Origin: Bog-756 sp963829235 | Lineage (GTDB): Bacteria; Actinomycetota; Acidimicrobiia; Acidimicrobiales; RAAP-2 | DNA length: 64,000 bases | NCBI GenBank assembly: GCA_963829235.1 | Contig: CAWHIF010000003.1 | Span: 1-64,000, forward strand | Reading direction: 5' to 3' | In this document: positions 16,068-24,021 of the stretch, piece after piece | Layout: each line of letters begins with the position of its first letter | How positions within the stretch are numbered: the first letter of the stretch is position 1 | Notes under the pieces: generated by a model | What the model saw: the letters and a program-made list of their open reading frames with translations, nothing else | The model's database searches: none | What the model was told of the DNA's origin: nothing | Translations under genes and position numbers: made by a program

Positions 16068-17272
16068 CCCGGCTCGACGGCCGGGACGAGCACGCACCGG
16101 GTCCCGCTGTAGATGGTGGGCATGCATTTGTTGCAGTGGATGCACAGCCCGTCCGTCGCCCCGCCCTTCTCCCACCGACCCACGAGGTCGGGCTCCCGCA
16201 GCAGTGCGCGGGCCATGGCCACGAACGAGAAACCCTCGGCCAGCGCCCGCTCCACCGTCTCCAACCGGTTCACGCCTCCGAGCAGGATGAGGGGCAGATC
16301 GAGCGCATCCAGAAATTGCCGGGCATAGGGCAGGAAGAAGGCCTCCTCGAACGGGTAGTCCTGCAAGAACCTCGAGCCCACCACCCGGAACCCTGCCCGC
16401 ACTGGCGGAGGAAGGGTGGCGGCGAATTCCGTCCGGGGCGCCTCACCGCGGAACAGGTACATCGGGTTGGACAGTGAGCTCCCTCCGGTCAGCTCGAGCG
16501 CATCGAGGGCGCCGTCGGACTCGAGCATGCGGGCGAACTCGACGCTCTCCTCCAGCCAGAATCCCCCGGGCACCCCGTCGGCCATGTTGAGCTTGGCGGT
16601 GACTGCCACCCGGTCACCGACCGCCTCTCTCACCGCGTCGACCACCTGACGCGGGAACCGCGCCCGGTTGACCAGACTCCCGCCCCACTGGTCGGTCCGG
16701 CGGTTGAGCTTCGGACTCAAGAAGGCGCTCAGCAGATAGTTGTGGCCGAGGTGGATCTCGATGCAGTCGAAACCCGCCTCCACGGCGACCGCCGCCCCCT
16801 GGCGGTACTGCCCGGTGATCCGGGCGATGTCGTCGCCCGACGCGGCCCGCGTCATCAATCCGGTCGGACTGAGACGGCGTGACGGGGCCAGGGCCGGGGC
16901 GCGGTTGGAGCGCGCGTTGGCCACCGGCCCGGCATGCCCGATCTGCGCCGACACCGCCGCTCCGGCCTCATGCACCGTGTCGGTGAGCCGGCGCAGGCCC
17001 GGCAGGGACTCCTCCCCCAACAGCACGCAGTGGCGATCGGTCCGTCCCTCGGGGGACACGGCCAGATAGGCCACCGTGGTCATACCCACGCCCCCGGAAG
17101 CCATCCGGCGGTGGAACTCGATCAGCTGGTCCGTGACCTCGCCCCTGGGTGCCGCACCTTCGAACGTGGCCGCCTTGATGACCCGGTTCTTGAGGGTGAC
17201 CGGGCCGAGCCGGGCCGGCGCGAAGACGGCCGATGCCGGACCCCCATCTCCACCGGCCGTCACCCCGCACAT
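16064..17272 (-). CDS. NADH:flavin oxidoreductase, Old Yellow Enzyme family
   Basis: A TIM-barrel FMN oxidoreductase of about 400 residues. It starts FAPARLGPVTLKNRVIKAAT and carries the substrate-binding IEIHLGHNYLLSAFLSPKLN (HxxN), then NRRTDQWGGS, and the C-terminal FMN phosphate loop FVAMARALLREPDLV. A cysteine cluster, GLCIHCNKCMPTIYSGTRC, follows, as in larger family members that bind an iron-sulfur cluster, but the second flavin domain of 2,4-dienoyl-CoA reductases is absent. GTG 17263 has a better-placed ggag than ATG 17272. It likely reduces an activated alkene; the substrate is unknown. Confidence 0.9.
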   Translation of the reverse strand: MCGVTAGGDGGPASAVFAPARLGPVTLKNRVIKAATFEGAAPRGEVTDQLIEFHRRMASGGVGMTTVAYLAVSPEGRTDRHCVLLGEESLPGLRRLTDTVHEAGAAVSAQIGHAGPVANARSNRAPALAPSRRLSPTGLMTRAASGDDIARITGQYRQGAAVAVEAGFDCIEIHLGHNYLLSAFLSPKLNRRTDQWGGSLVNRARFPRQVVDAVREAVGDRVAVTAKLNMADGVPGGFWLEESVEFARMLESDGALDALELTGGSSLSNPMYLFRGEAPRTEFAATLPPPVRAGFRVVGSRFLQDYPFEEAFFLPYARQFLDALDLPLILLGGVNRLETVERALAEGFSFVAMARALLREPDLVGRWEKGGATDGLCIHCNKCMPTIYSGTRCVLVPAVEPG

Positions 17273-17288
17273 CTCCGGGTTCCTCTCG

Positions 17289-18038
17289 TCATTGCGCCGG
17301 GAGTCCCGCTGCGGCCAGCGCCTCGGTCACCGCGCCGGTCAGTGCCGGATGGCAGACCACCAGATCAGGCAGCCAGGGATCGGGCTGCGAGTACCGGAGG
17401 AGCGAACCGTCGAGCCGGGCGGCGTGGAGCCCGGTGGCCAGCGCTACCGCCACCGGGGCGGCCGAATCCCATTCGTACTGGCCTCCGGCGTGGACGTAGA
17501 CCTCGGCCTCGCCACGGATGACAGCCGCGATCTTGGCGCCGGCCGACCCCATGGGCACCGTGGTCGCCCCGAGCCGCTCGGCGACGAAGGGGACGAACTC
17601 CGGCGGCCGGCTCCGGCTCACCACCAGCCTCGGCACCACAGCGGGGGCGGCCAGCACCGGTGGGTCCTCGGTCCCCAACACAACGTCCATGGCCGGAAGC
17701 GCCACGCCGCCCACCTGGGCCACGCCGTCGATGGCCAGGGCCACGTGGACGGCCCAGTCCTCCCTGCCCTCCGAATACTCGCGGGTGCCGTCCAGCGGAT
17801 CGATGATCCAGACCCGGCCCGACGCGCTGTCGAGCGGCTCGGCCCGGTCTGCTTCCTCCGATCGGATCCGATCGGAGGGGAACCGGGCGGCCAGCCTGTC
17901 CATGAGCAACCGTTGTGACAGCTGATCGCCCTCTCGCCCGAGCTCCCTCCCCGGCTCCGACCGGGCCCGAAGTTCCATGAGCGCGCCGCCGGCTTCGGAG
18001 GCCAGCTCGACGGCCGCCCGGTGTTCTTGGCTCAACAT
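17289..18038 (-). CDS. Inositol monophosphatase-family phosphatase, CysQ-like
   Basis: A 249-residue Mg-dependent phosphatase. ATG 18038 is preceded by gggagg. The metal-site motifs are SEEADRAEP and WIIDPLDGTREYSEGREDWAVHVALA, and the C-terminal motif is YEWDSAAPVAVALATG. The spacing and the TREY form fit 3'(2'),5'-bisphosphate nucleotidase (CysQ) rather than inositol monophosphatase, so it probably removes phosphoadenosine phosphate from sulfate assimilation. It lies 16 bases from the oxidoreductase on the same strand, perhaps in one transcript. Confidence 0.88.
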   Translation of the reverse strand: MLSQEHRAAVELASEAGGALMELRARSEPGRELGREGDQLSQRLLMDRLAARFPSDRIRSEEADRAEPLDSASGRVWIIDPLDGTREYSEGREDWAVHVALAIDGVAQVGGVALPAMDVVLGTEDPPVLAAPAVVPRLVVSRSRPPEFVPFVAERLGATTVPMGSAGAKIAAVIRGEAEVYVHAGGQYEWDSAAPVAVALATGLHAARLDGSLLRYSQPDPWLPDLVVCHPALTGAVTEALAAAGLPAQ

Positions 18039-18197
18039 GCCGCCCTCCCCTCGATCCCTCCGGCTCCGTGCAAGGTCCACAGTCTGCACGAATCGGCGAG
18101 GAGCGGCTGCCCCGGCGCGACAGCAGCCGTCACCCCGGCAATGACCGGCGGCCACCCGGCAGTCAATCCCCCCGAAATCGCTACGCTGCTCCGTGCC

Positions 18198-18620
18198 ATG
18201 ACGCCACGTCCCGCCATGACCGTCGAAGAGCTCCAACGGTTTCTGACCGACGGCTTCCCGAGTGCTTCGATCCCGTACGTCGTCGAGACCATCACCGACA
18301 CCACCATCACGGTGCGCCTCCCCGTCAGCGACGCCAACGGCCGGCCCGGCGGCACGGTGTCGGGCCCGTCGCTGATGGCCCTGGCCGACACGGCGGCCTG
18401 GCTGGTCATCGCCGGCCAGATCGGACCGGTGGCGCTGGCGGTGACCACGAGCCTCCACATCGACTTCCTCCGCAAGCCGGCGCTGGTCGACATCGTGGCC
18501 GTCGGGACCCTGCTCAAGCTCGGAAAACGGCTGGGCGTGGCCGAGGTGGCCATCTACTCGGTCGGGAGCGACGACGTGGTGGCAAAAGCCCAGGTCACAT
18601 ACTCGATCCCCCCGTCATAG
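18198..18620 (+). CDS. PaaI-family hotdog thioesterase
   Basis: A 140-residue single hotdog domain. The helix carrying the active site reads GGTVSGPSLMALADTAAWLVI, the typical PaaI/YdiI arrangement, followed by strands ALAVTTSLHIDFLRKPALVDIVAVGTLLKLGKRLGVAEVAIYS. It would hydrolyse an acyl-CoA or related thioester. ATG 18198 is used; ATG 18216 is an alternative. It is divergent from the CysQ-like gene and 137 bases upstream of the amidohydrolase. Confidence 0.88.
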   Translation: MTPRPAMTVEELQRFLTDGFPSASIPYVVETITDTTITVRLPVSDANGRPGGTVSGPSLMALADTAAWLVIAGQIGPVALAVTTSLHIDFLRKPALVDIVAVGTLLKLGKRLGVAEVAIYSVGSDDVVAKAQVTYSIPPS

Positions 18621-18757
18621 CCGTCGCCGCCCGACCCGGCGACCGTCGCCCGGCACACGCCCGCCGCCCAAGCCCGATCCTCCTTTTTCCCTGGTCATTG
18701 CACGTTCGAGCCCTTCCGTGCCAGCATCGTTGTTCAGCGGCCGAAGGGGGAAGCGCC

Positions 18758-20482
18758 ATGCACGATCTGGTCATACGGGGCGGAACAGTCGTCGACGGAA
18801 CCGGGGCACCCGCCCGCACCGCGGACGTGACCGTCGATCGGGGGCAGATCACCGGGATCGGATCCTTCGCCGGCGAAGCGGCTTCCCGGACCGTCGATGC
18901 CGACGGGCTGCTCGTCGCGCCGGGCTGGGTGGACATCCACACCCACTACGACGGCCAGGCCACCTGGGACGAGGTGCTCGCCCCCAGCAGCTGGCACGGC
19001 GTCACCACGGTCGTCACCGGGAACTGCGGGGTGGGCTTTGCACCGGCCCGCCCGGACCGCCACGAGTGGCTGATCGGTCTGATGGAGGGAGTCGAGGACA
19101 TCCCGGGCAGCGCGCTGGCCGAAGGTATGCGCTGGGAGTGGGAGACGTTCCCCGAGTACCTCGACGCGCTGGCCCAGCGAAAGTGGACCATGGACCTCGG
19201 GACCCAGATCGCCCACGGGGCGGTGCGGTCGTACGTGATGGGCGACCGGGGGGCCCGCAACGAGCCGGCCGGCCCGGCCGACATCGAGGCCATGAAGCAG
19301 TTGGTCAAAGAGGCGATCGCCGCCGGGGCCCTCGGGTTCTCGACGTCGCGTACCCTCGCCCACCTGGCCATCGACGGGGAGCCGGTGCCCGGAACCTACG
19401 CCTCCGAGGACGAGCTGTTCGGGATCGGCAGCGGCATGGGAGAGCTCGGGGCCGGTGTGTTCGAGCTGGCCCCGGCCGGCACCGCCGGCGAGGACATCAT
19501 CAGCCCGAAGAAGGAGATGGACTGGATGCGGCGGCTGTCGGCGGCCATCCACCGCCCGGTGACCTTCGCCATGGTGCAGGTCGACGATGCCCCCGAGCTC
19601 TGGCGCGAGCTCATGGAGGAGTCCCTCCGCGCCGTCTCCGACGGGGCCGACCTCTGGCCCCAGGTGGCCGGCCGCGGTTTCGGACTGCTGTCCGGCCACT
19701 TCACGACCTACTCGCTCTTCGATCAGATTCCCGCCTACCAGGAGCTGAAGGCCAAGGGTCTGGCCCCCGACGCCCTCGTCGATGCCCTGCGCAGCCCCGA
19801 TGTGCGCCACGCCATCGAGTCGTGGGAGCCCGACCCGGCCACTGCGGACCGTATGGACCAGGCCTTTCGCACCACCTTCGTGCTCGGGAGCCCACCCGAC
19901 TACGAACCGGGTCCCGAACGGTCGCTGACCGGGATGGCCGCGGCGACGGGCCGGACGGCGCTGTCGATGGCCTACGACGCCATGCTCGAAGAGGACGGGC
20001 GCGGCCTGCTCTACGTGCCCATCCTCAACTACTCGGACGGTGACCTCGAGCCGGCCCGCGAGATGCTGCTCCATCCCCGGTCGGCAGCCGGGCTCGGGGA
20101 CGGCGGCGCCCACTGCGGGGTCATCTGCGACGCTTCTCAACCCACCTTCATGATCACCCACTGGACCCGGGACCGGTCCCGCGGCGAGAGGCTCCCGCTC
20201 GAATGGATGGTGAAGAAGCAGACCCAGGACACCGCCCGCCTCTACGGTCTGACCGACCGCGGGACCATCGAGGTCGGGGCGGTGGCCGATCTCAACCTGA
20301 TCGACTACGAGCACCTGCAGATGGGCAACCCCACCGTGGTCAACGACCTCCCGGCCGGCGGCAGCCGCCTCCTCCAGGGAGCGACGGGCTACGTCGAGAC
20401 CATCAAGTCGGGGGTGACCACGTTCAGCGGCGGCGAGGACACCGGCGCCCGACCCGGGGCGTTGCTGCGGGGCGCCCGCTGA
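18758..20482 (+). CDS. N-acyl-D-amino-acid deacylase-type amidohydrolase
   Basis: A 574-residue metal-dependent hydrolase of amidohydrolase family 3. The N-terminal beta-sandwich LVIRGGTVVDGTGAPARTADV is followed by the metal motif GWVDIHTHYDGQATWD, then TTVVTGNCGVGFAP (the cysteine ligand seen in D-aminoacylases) and a C-terminal LGDGGAHCGVICDASQPTF. The C-terminal IEVGAVADLNLIDYEHL closes the sandwich. ATG 18758 has ggggg upstream. The family hydrolyses N-acyl-D-amino acids or related amides. The actual substrate is uncertain, since many actinobacteria hold several paralogues. Confidence 0.9.
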   Translation: MHDLVIRGGTVVDGTGAPARTADVTVDRGQITGIGSFAGEAASRTVDADGLLVAPGWVDIHTHYDGQATWDEVLAPSSWHGVTTVVTGNCGVGFAPARPDRHEWLIGLMEGVEDIPGSALAEGMRWEWETFPEYLDALAQRKWTMDLGTQIAHGAVRSYVMGDRGARNEPAGPADIEAMKQLVKEAIAAGALGFSTSRTLAHLAIDGEPVPGTYASEDELFGIGSGMGELGAGVFELAPAGTAGEDIISPKKEMDWMRRLSAAIHRPVTFAMVQVDDAPELWRELMEESLRAVSDGADLWPQVAGRGFGLLSGHFTTYSLFDQIPAYQELKAKGLAPDALVDALRSPDVRHAIESWEPDPATADRMDQAFRTTFVLGSPPDYEPGPERSLTGMAAATGRTALSMAYDAMLEEDGRGLLYVPILNYSDGDLEPAREMLLHPRSAAGLGDGGAHCGVICDASQPTFMITHWTRDRSRGERLPLEWMVKKQTQDTARLYGLTDRGTIEVGAVADLNLIDYEHLQMGNPTVVNDLPAGGSRLLQGATGYVETIKSGVTTFSGGEDTGARPGALLRGAR

Positions 20483-20559
20483 ACCACGGCCTGGCCGCGC
20501 TAGTTGTGCCGGTCGCCGCCGATGCGCCGGTCACGGTAGCGGTGGCGGTTACGGACGCC

Positions 20560-20692
20560 TCGCCGGTCGCTGACGTTCGCCGGTCGCTGACGCTCGCCGG
20601 TCGCTGACGCTCGCCGGTCGCTGACGTCGTGCCGGTCGCTGACGTTGTGCCGGTCGCTGACGTTGTGCCGGTCACGCTCGCCTCGCCGGTCA
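20560..20692. repeat. 17-19-bp tandem repeat between convergent 3' ends
   Basis: About seven units built on gccggtcgctgacg. On the minus strand the DUF3817 stop codon forms part of the first TGACCGGC unit. Confidence 0.85.
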
Positions 20693-21151
20693 CGATCGAC
20701 CCGGCGCCTCCCCCGGTGCCGGCCGGCCGGCTTCGGAGCTGATCGCCGACCCGACGGCATCGGGCCGCGCCGCGGCCTCCGCCGCCCACTCGGCCTGCAT
20801 CTGCTGGTACACCCGGTGCTCGATGATGAAGGCCAGGGTGGGCACGAAGCCGGCGGCCACCACCATCAGGATCCGTCCCAGCCTCCAGTGGGCCCGGCGG
20901 GCCAGGTCGGCCGCCGTGGCCAGGTACACGAGGTAGAGGTACCCGTGGATGGGGGCCACGATCTCCTCGGCCAGCTTCACCTTGACCCCGGCCAGCTGGA
21001 AGATGACCACGATGAACAGGCAGATCAGCGCGGTGCCCACGATGAAGGCCATGACCCGGTAGCGGATCAGCGCACCGACCATGCCGCGTTGGACGAGGCC
21101 GTGCAGCGACGGGGTTCCGGGCGGTCGGGCCTCGGGCGCGGAGGCGCTCAT
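20690..21151 (-). CDS. DUF3817 integral membrane protein
   Basis: A 153-residue protein with three or four helices matching DUF3817: a first helix YRVMAFIVGTALICLFIVVIF, the hallmark APIHGYLYLVYLATAADLARR, then WRLGRILMVVAAGFVPTLAFIIEHRVY. DUF3817 members are small actinobacterial membrane proteins of unknown function. ATG 21151 overlaps the stop of the upstream membrane protein by four bases. The C-terminal tail is low-complexity and ends in the repeat tract. Confidence 0.87.
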   Translation of the reverse strand: MSASAPEARPPGTPSLHGLVQRGMVGALIRYRVMAFIVGTALICLFIVVIFQLAGVKVKLAEEIVAPIHGYLYLVYLATAADLARRAHWRLGRILMVVAAGFVPTLAFIIEHRVYQQMQAEWAAEAAARPDAVGSAISSEAGRPAPGEAPGRS

Positions 21152-21645
21152 CGCCGGTTGGTGCCGGCTTCGGCGCCGGCATCGGCTTCGGCGTCGTCGT
21201 CGTCGTCGTCGTCGTTGAGCTCGGCCAGGTACCGGTTGTACTCGGCCAGCCGGGCCGCCTCCTCCGGAGTCTGAGGCACGAACCGCTCCCGCCGGGCCGC
21301 TGCCTCGTCCGCGACGGCCGAACTGGCCGCGATGGCCACGTTCTTCCTCCGCCCGCCGCTCAGCGCCCAACCGGGCTGGTTGTGGTCGTCGGAGCCATCG
21401 CCGGACGCGGTGTGCGGCGGAAGGATGCGGCGGGTCACGGCCGTCGTCTGATCATGGATCAACTGCCACCAGACGTAGATGGCGTAGACGGCGAAGAGCG
21501 GCCACTCGAAGGTGTAGGCCCAGCTCAACGTGTTACCGCCCAGGGCCCGCTCGAGCTGCCACCAGGTCAGCCAGGCGAACGCGGGAAGCAGGACGAGCAG
21601 CGTCACGTGCATGCCGATGCACCGGGGCGTGAAGTATCGACGCAC
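21148..21645 (-). CDS. Small membrane protein coupled to DUF3817 gene
   Basis: About 165 residues from GTG 21645 (RRYFTPRCIGMHVTLLVLLPAF). There are two helices, the second in FEWPLFAVYAIYVWWQLIHD, with W-WQLERALGGNTLSW between them. This is the known actinobacterial arrangement of a two-helix protein with a cytoplasmic tail next to DUF3817. The tail ends RLAEYNRYLAELNDDDDDDD. The seven-Asp run comes from a gtc/gac trinucleotide tract at about 21195-21217. ATG 21705 would add a basic extension and is less likely. Function unknown. Confidence 0.75.
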   Translation of the reverse strand: MRRYFTPRCIGMHVTLLVLLPAFAWLTWWQLERALGGNTLSWAYTFEWPLFAVYAIYVWWQLIHDQTTAVTRRILPPHTASGDGSDDHNQPGWALSGGRRKNVAIAASSAVADEAAARRERFVPQTPEEAARLAEYNRYLAELNDDDDDDDAEADAGAEAGTNRR

Positions 21646-21780
21646 CTGGTCATCGTACCGTCGCGGCCTTCGCTCTCCTATTCGCTCTCCTAGTCGGGGA
21701 CGCATCCCGACGCCTGCCGACGGCGGGGCCTACTATTCTCCGCGTCCGAGCCGTCACAGCCCGGCCGTACCGTGCCCGCC

Positions 21781-22395
21781 ATGACCTACACGACCGAACA
21801 CCCCACGCTGTTCAGCCCCAACGTCGAAGTCCGGGTGAGCAAGAGGCGGAAGAAGACCGCCGGCGCCCACTGGGAGGGAGACCGGATCGTGGTGGTGGTC
21901 CCCGTCCACCTCCGGGGCGCGGAGCGTGACGAGATGGTTGCCAGCCTGGCCCGTCGCCTGGCCCGCCACCGGCCCCACCTCCACGCCTCCGACGACCATC
22001 TCGAGCAGCGGGCCCTGGCGCTCGGCCGCCGCTATCTCGACGGGGTGGCCCCGGCCTCCATCCGCTGGTCCAGATCGCAGAACAAGCGGTGGGGCTCGTG
22101 CACGTTCGAGACCCGCGAGATCCGCATCTCCGAGCGGCTGCGGGTGGCCCCGGACTGGGTGCTCGACGCGGTGATCGTCCACGAGCTGGCCCATCTCATC
22201 GAGCCCAACCACTCCCCCCGCTTCAGCCAGCTCGAGCAGCGCTACCCGCGCCGACGCGACGCCGATGTCTTCCTCGAGGGCTATGCGCTAGGGCTGCACA
22301 TGCCCGACGCCTCCGGCTGCACCGCCGACGGGCGCGAATCCGAAGGTGGCCCGGTCGACGCCGGCATCCCGACGCCGGACGGTGCGTTCGGATGA
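21781..22395 (+). CDS. YgjP-type (DUF45) metallopeptidase-like protein
   Basis: A 204-residue zinc hydrolase-like protein of the YgjP/WLM group. The metal motif is VIVHELAHLIEPNHSPRF (HExxH plus a downstream His), preceded by the conserved RWSRSQNKRWGSCTFETREIRISERL. The N-terminus VEVRVSKRRKKTAGAHWEGDRI is also typical. The last 40 residues are a non-conserved tail. ATG 21781 is used. It is divergent from the DUF3817 pair. Its role is poorly known in bacteria. Confidence 0.88.
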   Translation: MTYTTEHPTLFSPNVEVRVSKRRKKTAGAHWEGDRIVVVVPVHLRGAERDEMVASLARRLARHRPHLHASDDHLEQRALALGRRYLDGVAPASIRWSRSQNKRWGSCTFETREIRISERLRVAPDWVLDAVIVHELAHLIEPNHSPRFSQLEQRYPRRRDADVFLEGYALGLHMPDASGCTADGRESEGGPVDAGIPTPDGAFG

Positions 22396-22478
22396 ACCCC
22401 GAGATCATCGCTTCACCTCGCCCCCCCGACCCCGGTGCGGGAACCACGGTCAGCCAAGCGGGAGAAAGCACGGCTCGC

Positions 22479-22523
22479 CTAATCCTATAAAAACGACTTG
22501 ATTAGTCAGTTTTATAGGATTAG
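22479..22523. promoter_or_regulatory. AT-rich palindrome upstream of cysteine dioxygenase
   Basis: Left arm CTAATCCTATAAAA (from 22479) and right arm TTTTATAGGATTAG (ending 22523) are perfect complements, with an inner GACT/AGTC stem in the loop. It lies 9 bases before the ATG at 22533 in otherwise very GC-rich DNA and includes TATA-like promoter sequence. It is best explained as a repressor operator overlapping the promoter. Confidence 0.7.
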
Positions 22524-22532
22524 AGTTGGGTC

Positions 22533-23138
22533 ATGGCATTCGCCTACCCCGGTCCGGCCGCAGACCTCGACCAAGTTTCGTCCCCAAACCGCTCCGCAGG
22601 TCTGCCGGCCGGGCCGGGGGATCCTCTCCCCCGTTCCGCCCAACCTCGCCGGCGGGTCGATTTCCGAGCCATCGCCGAGGGATTCGCGGTCTCGGCGCCC
22701 GCGATCCCCGAGCTGTCGAACCTGACCGAGCGGACCTGGATCCTGCTCGCCGTCACCGACCTCTTCGAGGCCTGGGCCATCGGCTGGCCTTCCGGCGGCG
22801 CCATCGAGCTCCACGACCACGGCCCCTCGGGTGGCGCCGTGGTGGTGGCCGCGGGTGCACTCGTCGAGTCGAGCGTGCGGCCGAGCCCGAAGGGCGTGGC
22901 CCTGATCGGCAACCACCACATCGGCACCGGCCAGCACCGGAGGTTCGGACCCGGCTACATCCACGACCTGACCAACGAGGCCGAGGAGCAGGCGATCAGC
23001 GTCCACGTCTACGGGCCCAGGCTGACCACCATGACGTACTACGAGCTGAGCGGGCAGGGACGGCTGGAGGTGGTGCGGACCGAGGACGTCGAGCCCCTCG
23101 GGCCCTTCGACACCACCAGCAGCCACGATCCCTCATGA
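22533..23138 (+). CDS. Cysteine dioxygenase-type cupin
   Basis: A 201-residue cupin. The iron site appears as WPSGGAIELHDHGPSGGAVVVAAGALVES (HxH) and a later GYIHDLTNEAEEQAISVHVYGP (third His), which is the bacterial cysteine dioxygenase pattern. It would oxidise cysteine (or another thiol such as mercaptopropionate) to the sulfinate in the cytoplasm. The first 50 residues are proline-rich and poorly conserved. The stop overlaps the rhodanese start by four bases. Its promoter carries the AT-rich palindrome at 22479. Confidence 0.87.
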   Translation: MAFAYPGPAADLDQVSSPNRSAGLPAGPGDPLPRSAQPRRRVDFRAIAEGFAVSAPAIPELSNLTERTWILLAVTDLFEAWAIGWPSGGAIELHDHGPSGGAVVVAAGALVESSVRPSPKGVALIGNHHIGTGQHRRFGPGYIHDLTNEAEEQAISVHVYGPRLTTMTYYELSGQGRLEVVRTEDVEPLGPFDTTSSHDPS

Positions 23139-23878
23139 GCCCGTCGGCCGACGACCTGGTGGCCGAGGCCCGCCGCCACATCCGGCGCACCCGGCCCGAA
23201 GACCTCGATTCGGTGGTCTCGTCGGGCGGGTTGATCGTCGACATCCGACCGACCGCCCAGCGCCTGTTGGAGGGCGATCTGCCCGGCGCGCTGGTCATCG
23301 AGCGCAACGTGCTCGAGTGGCGGCTCGATCCCAACGGCACCCACCGGCTGCCCGCAGTCACCGGGTTCGACCAGCAGGTCGTGGTGGTGTGCTCGGAGGG
23401 GTACGCGTCGTCGCTGGCCGCCGCCTCGCTCGCCGAGCTCGGGTTCCGCCATGCCGGCGACCTGGCCGGCGGGTACCGCGACTGGTCGGCCTGGGCCCGG
23501 ACCGGCGGCGCGTCCGAGGCCGGAACCGACGGCGCGGCGCAAGGCCCGAACCGGCGGGGCGGCGCAGGCCGGAACCGGCGGCGCGGCGCACCTCTAGGCT
23601 CAACCACCAATCATCGGAAGCACCGCGCCGCTCCGGCACCTCTCCCCGGACGGCTCCTCCACCACTCCGGCACCTCTCCCCGGACGGATCCTCCACCGCT
23701 CCGGCACCTCTCCCCGGACGGCTCCACCACGGCTCCCACACCTCTCCCCGCACGGCCCCTCCACCGCTCCGGCACCTCTCCCCGGACGGATCCTCCACCG
23801 CTACCGGAACGGATCCTCCACCGCTCCCGGACGGCTCCCCTACCTCCGGCACCTCTCCCGGACGGAACGCGCCCCTGA
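23135..23878 (+). CDS. Rhodanese-domain protein with repeat-derived tail
   Basis: A rhodanese domain of about 125 residues with VSSGGLIVDIRPTAQRLLEGDLPGALVI, then the active-site loop VVVVCSEGYASSLAAASL with catalytic Cys, and LAGGYRDWSAWA. It is coupled to the cysteine dioxygenase by a four-base overlap, a pairing that fits handling of sulfane or sulfite products of cysteine. After about residue 130 the frame runs into Arg/Pro/Ser-rich sequence and a 34-bp minisatellite. The unit is not a multiple of three, so this tail is probably not a selected protein sequence and the true functional end is near 23515. Confidence 0.85.
   Translation: MSPSADDLVAEARRHIRRTRPEDLDSVVSSGGLIVDIRPTAQRLLEGDLPGALVIERNVLEWRLDPNGTHRLPAVTGFDQQVVVVCSEGYASSLAAASLAELGFRHAGDLAGGYRDWSAWARTGGASEAGTDGAAQGPNRRGGAGRNRRRGAPLGSTTNHRKHRAAPAPLPGRLLHHSGTSPRTDPPPLRHLSPDGSTTAPTPLPARPLHRSGTSPRTDPPPLPERILHRSRTAPLPPAPLPDGTRP
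23634..23835 (+). repeat. 34-bp minisatellite
   Basis: Units starting cggcacctctccccggacgg, followed by ctcctccaccactc or variants, begin at 23634, 23668, 23702, 23736 and 23770, an exact 34-base period, with degenerate copies after. Confidence 0.9.
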
Positions 23879-24021
23879 CCTTCGTCGCCTCCCCGGCGGC
23901 GAGACCGGGGTCGAGGATGACGGTGGCCACGATCGGCCCAGCCGGACGCCGTCGGCGGCCAACCGGGCCCGGACCGTGCACAAGCGTGCACTTTTGGGGA
24001 ATTGCGAGTACAACGGAGACG

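Noticed and set aside
21193..21217. Trinucleotide run considered as a separate regulatory repeat
   Set aside because: It simply encodes an acidic Asp run in a soluble tail. No other sign of function.
23634..23835. Regularly spaced repeats considered as a CRISPR array
   Set aside because: The whole 34-base unit repeats without unique spacers, and there are no cas genes.
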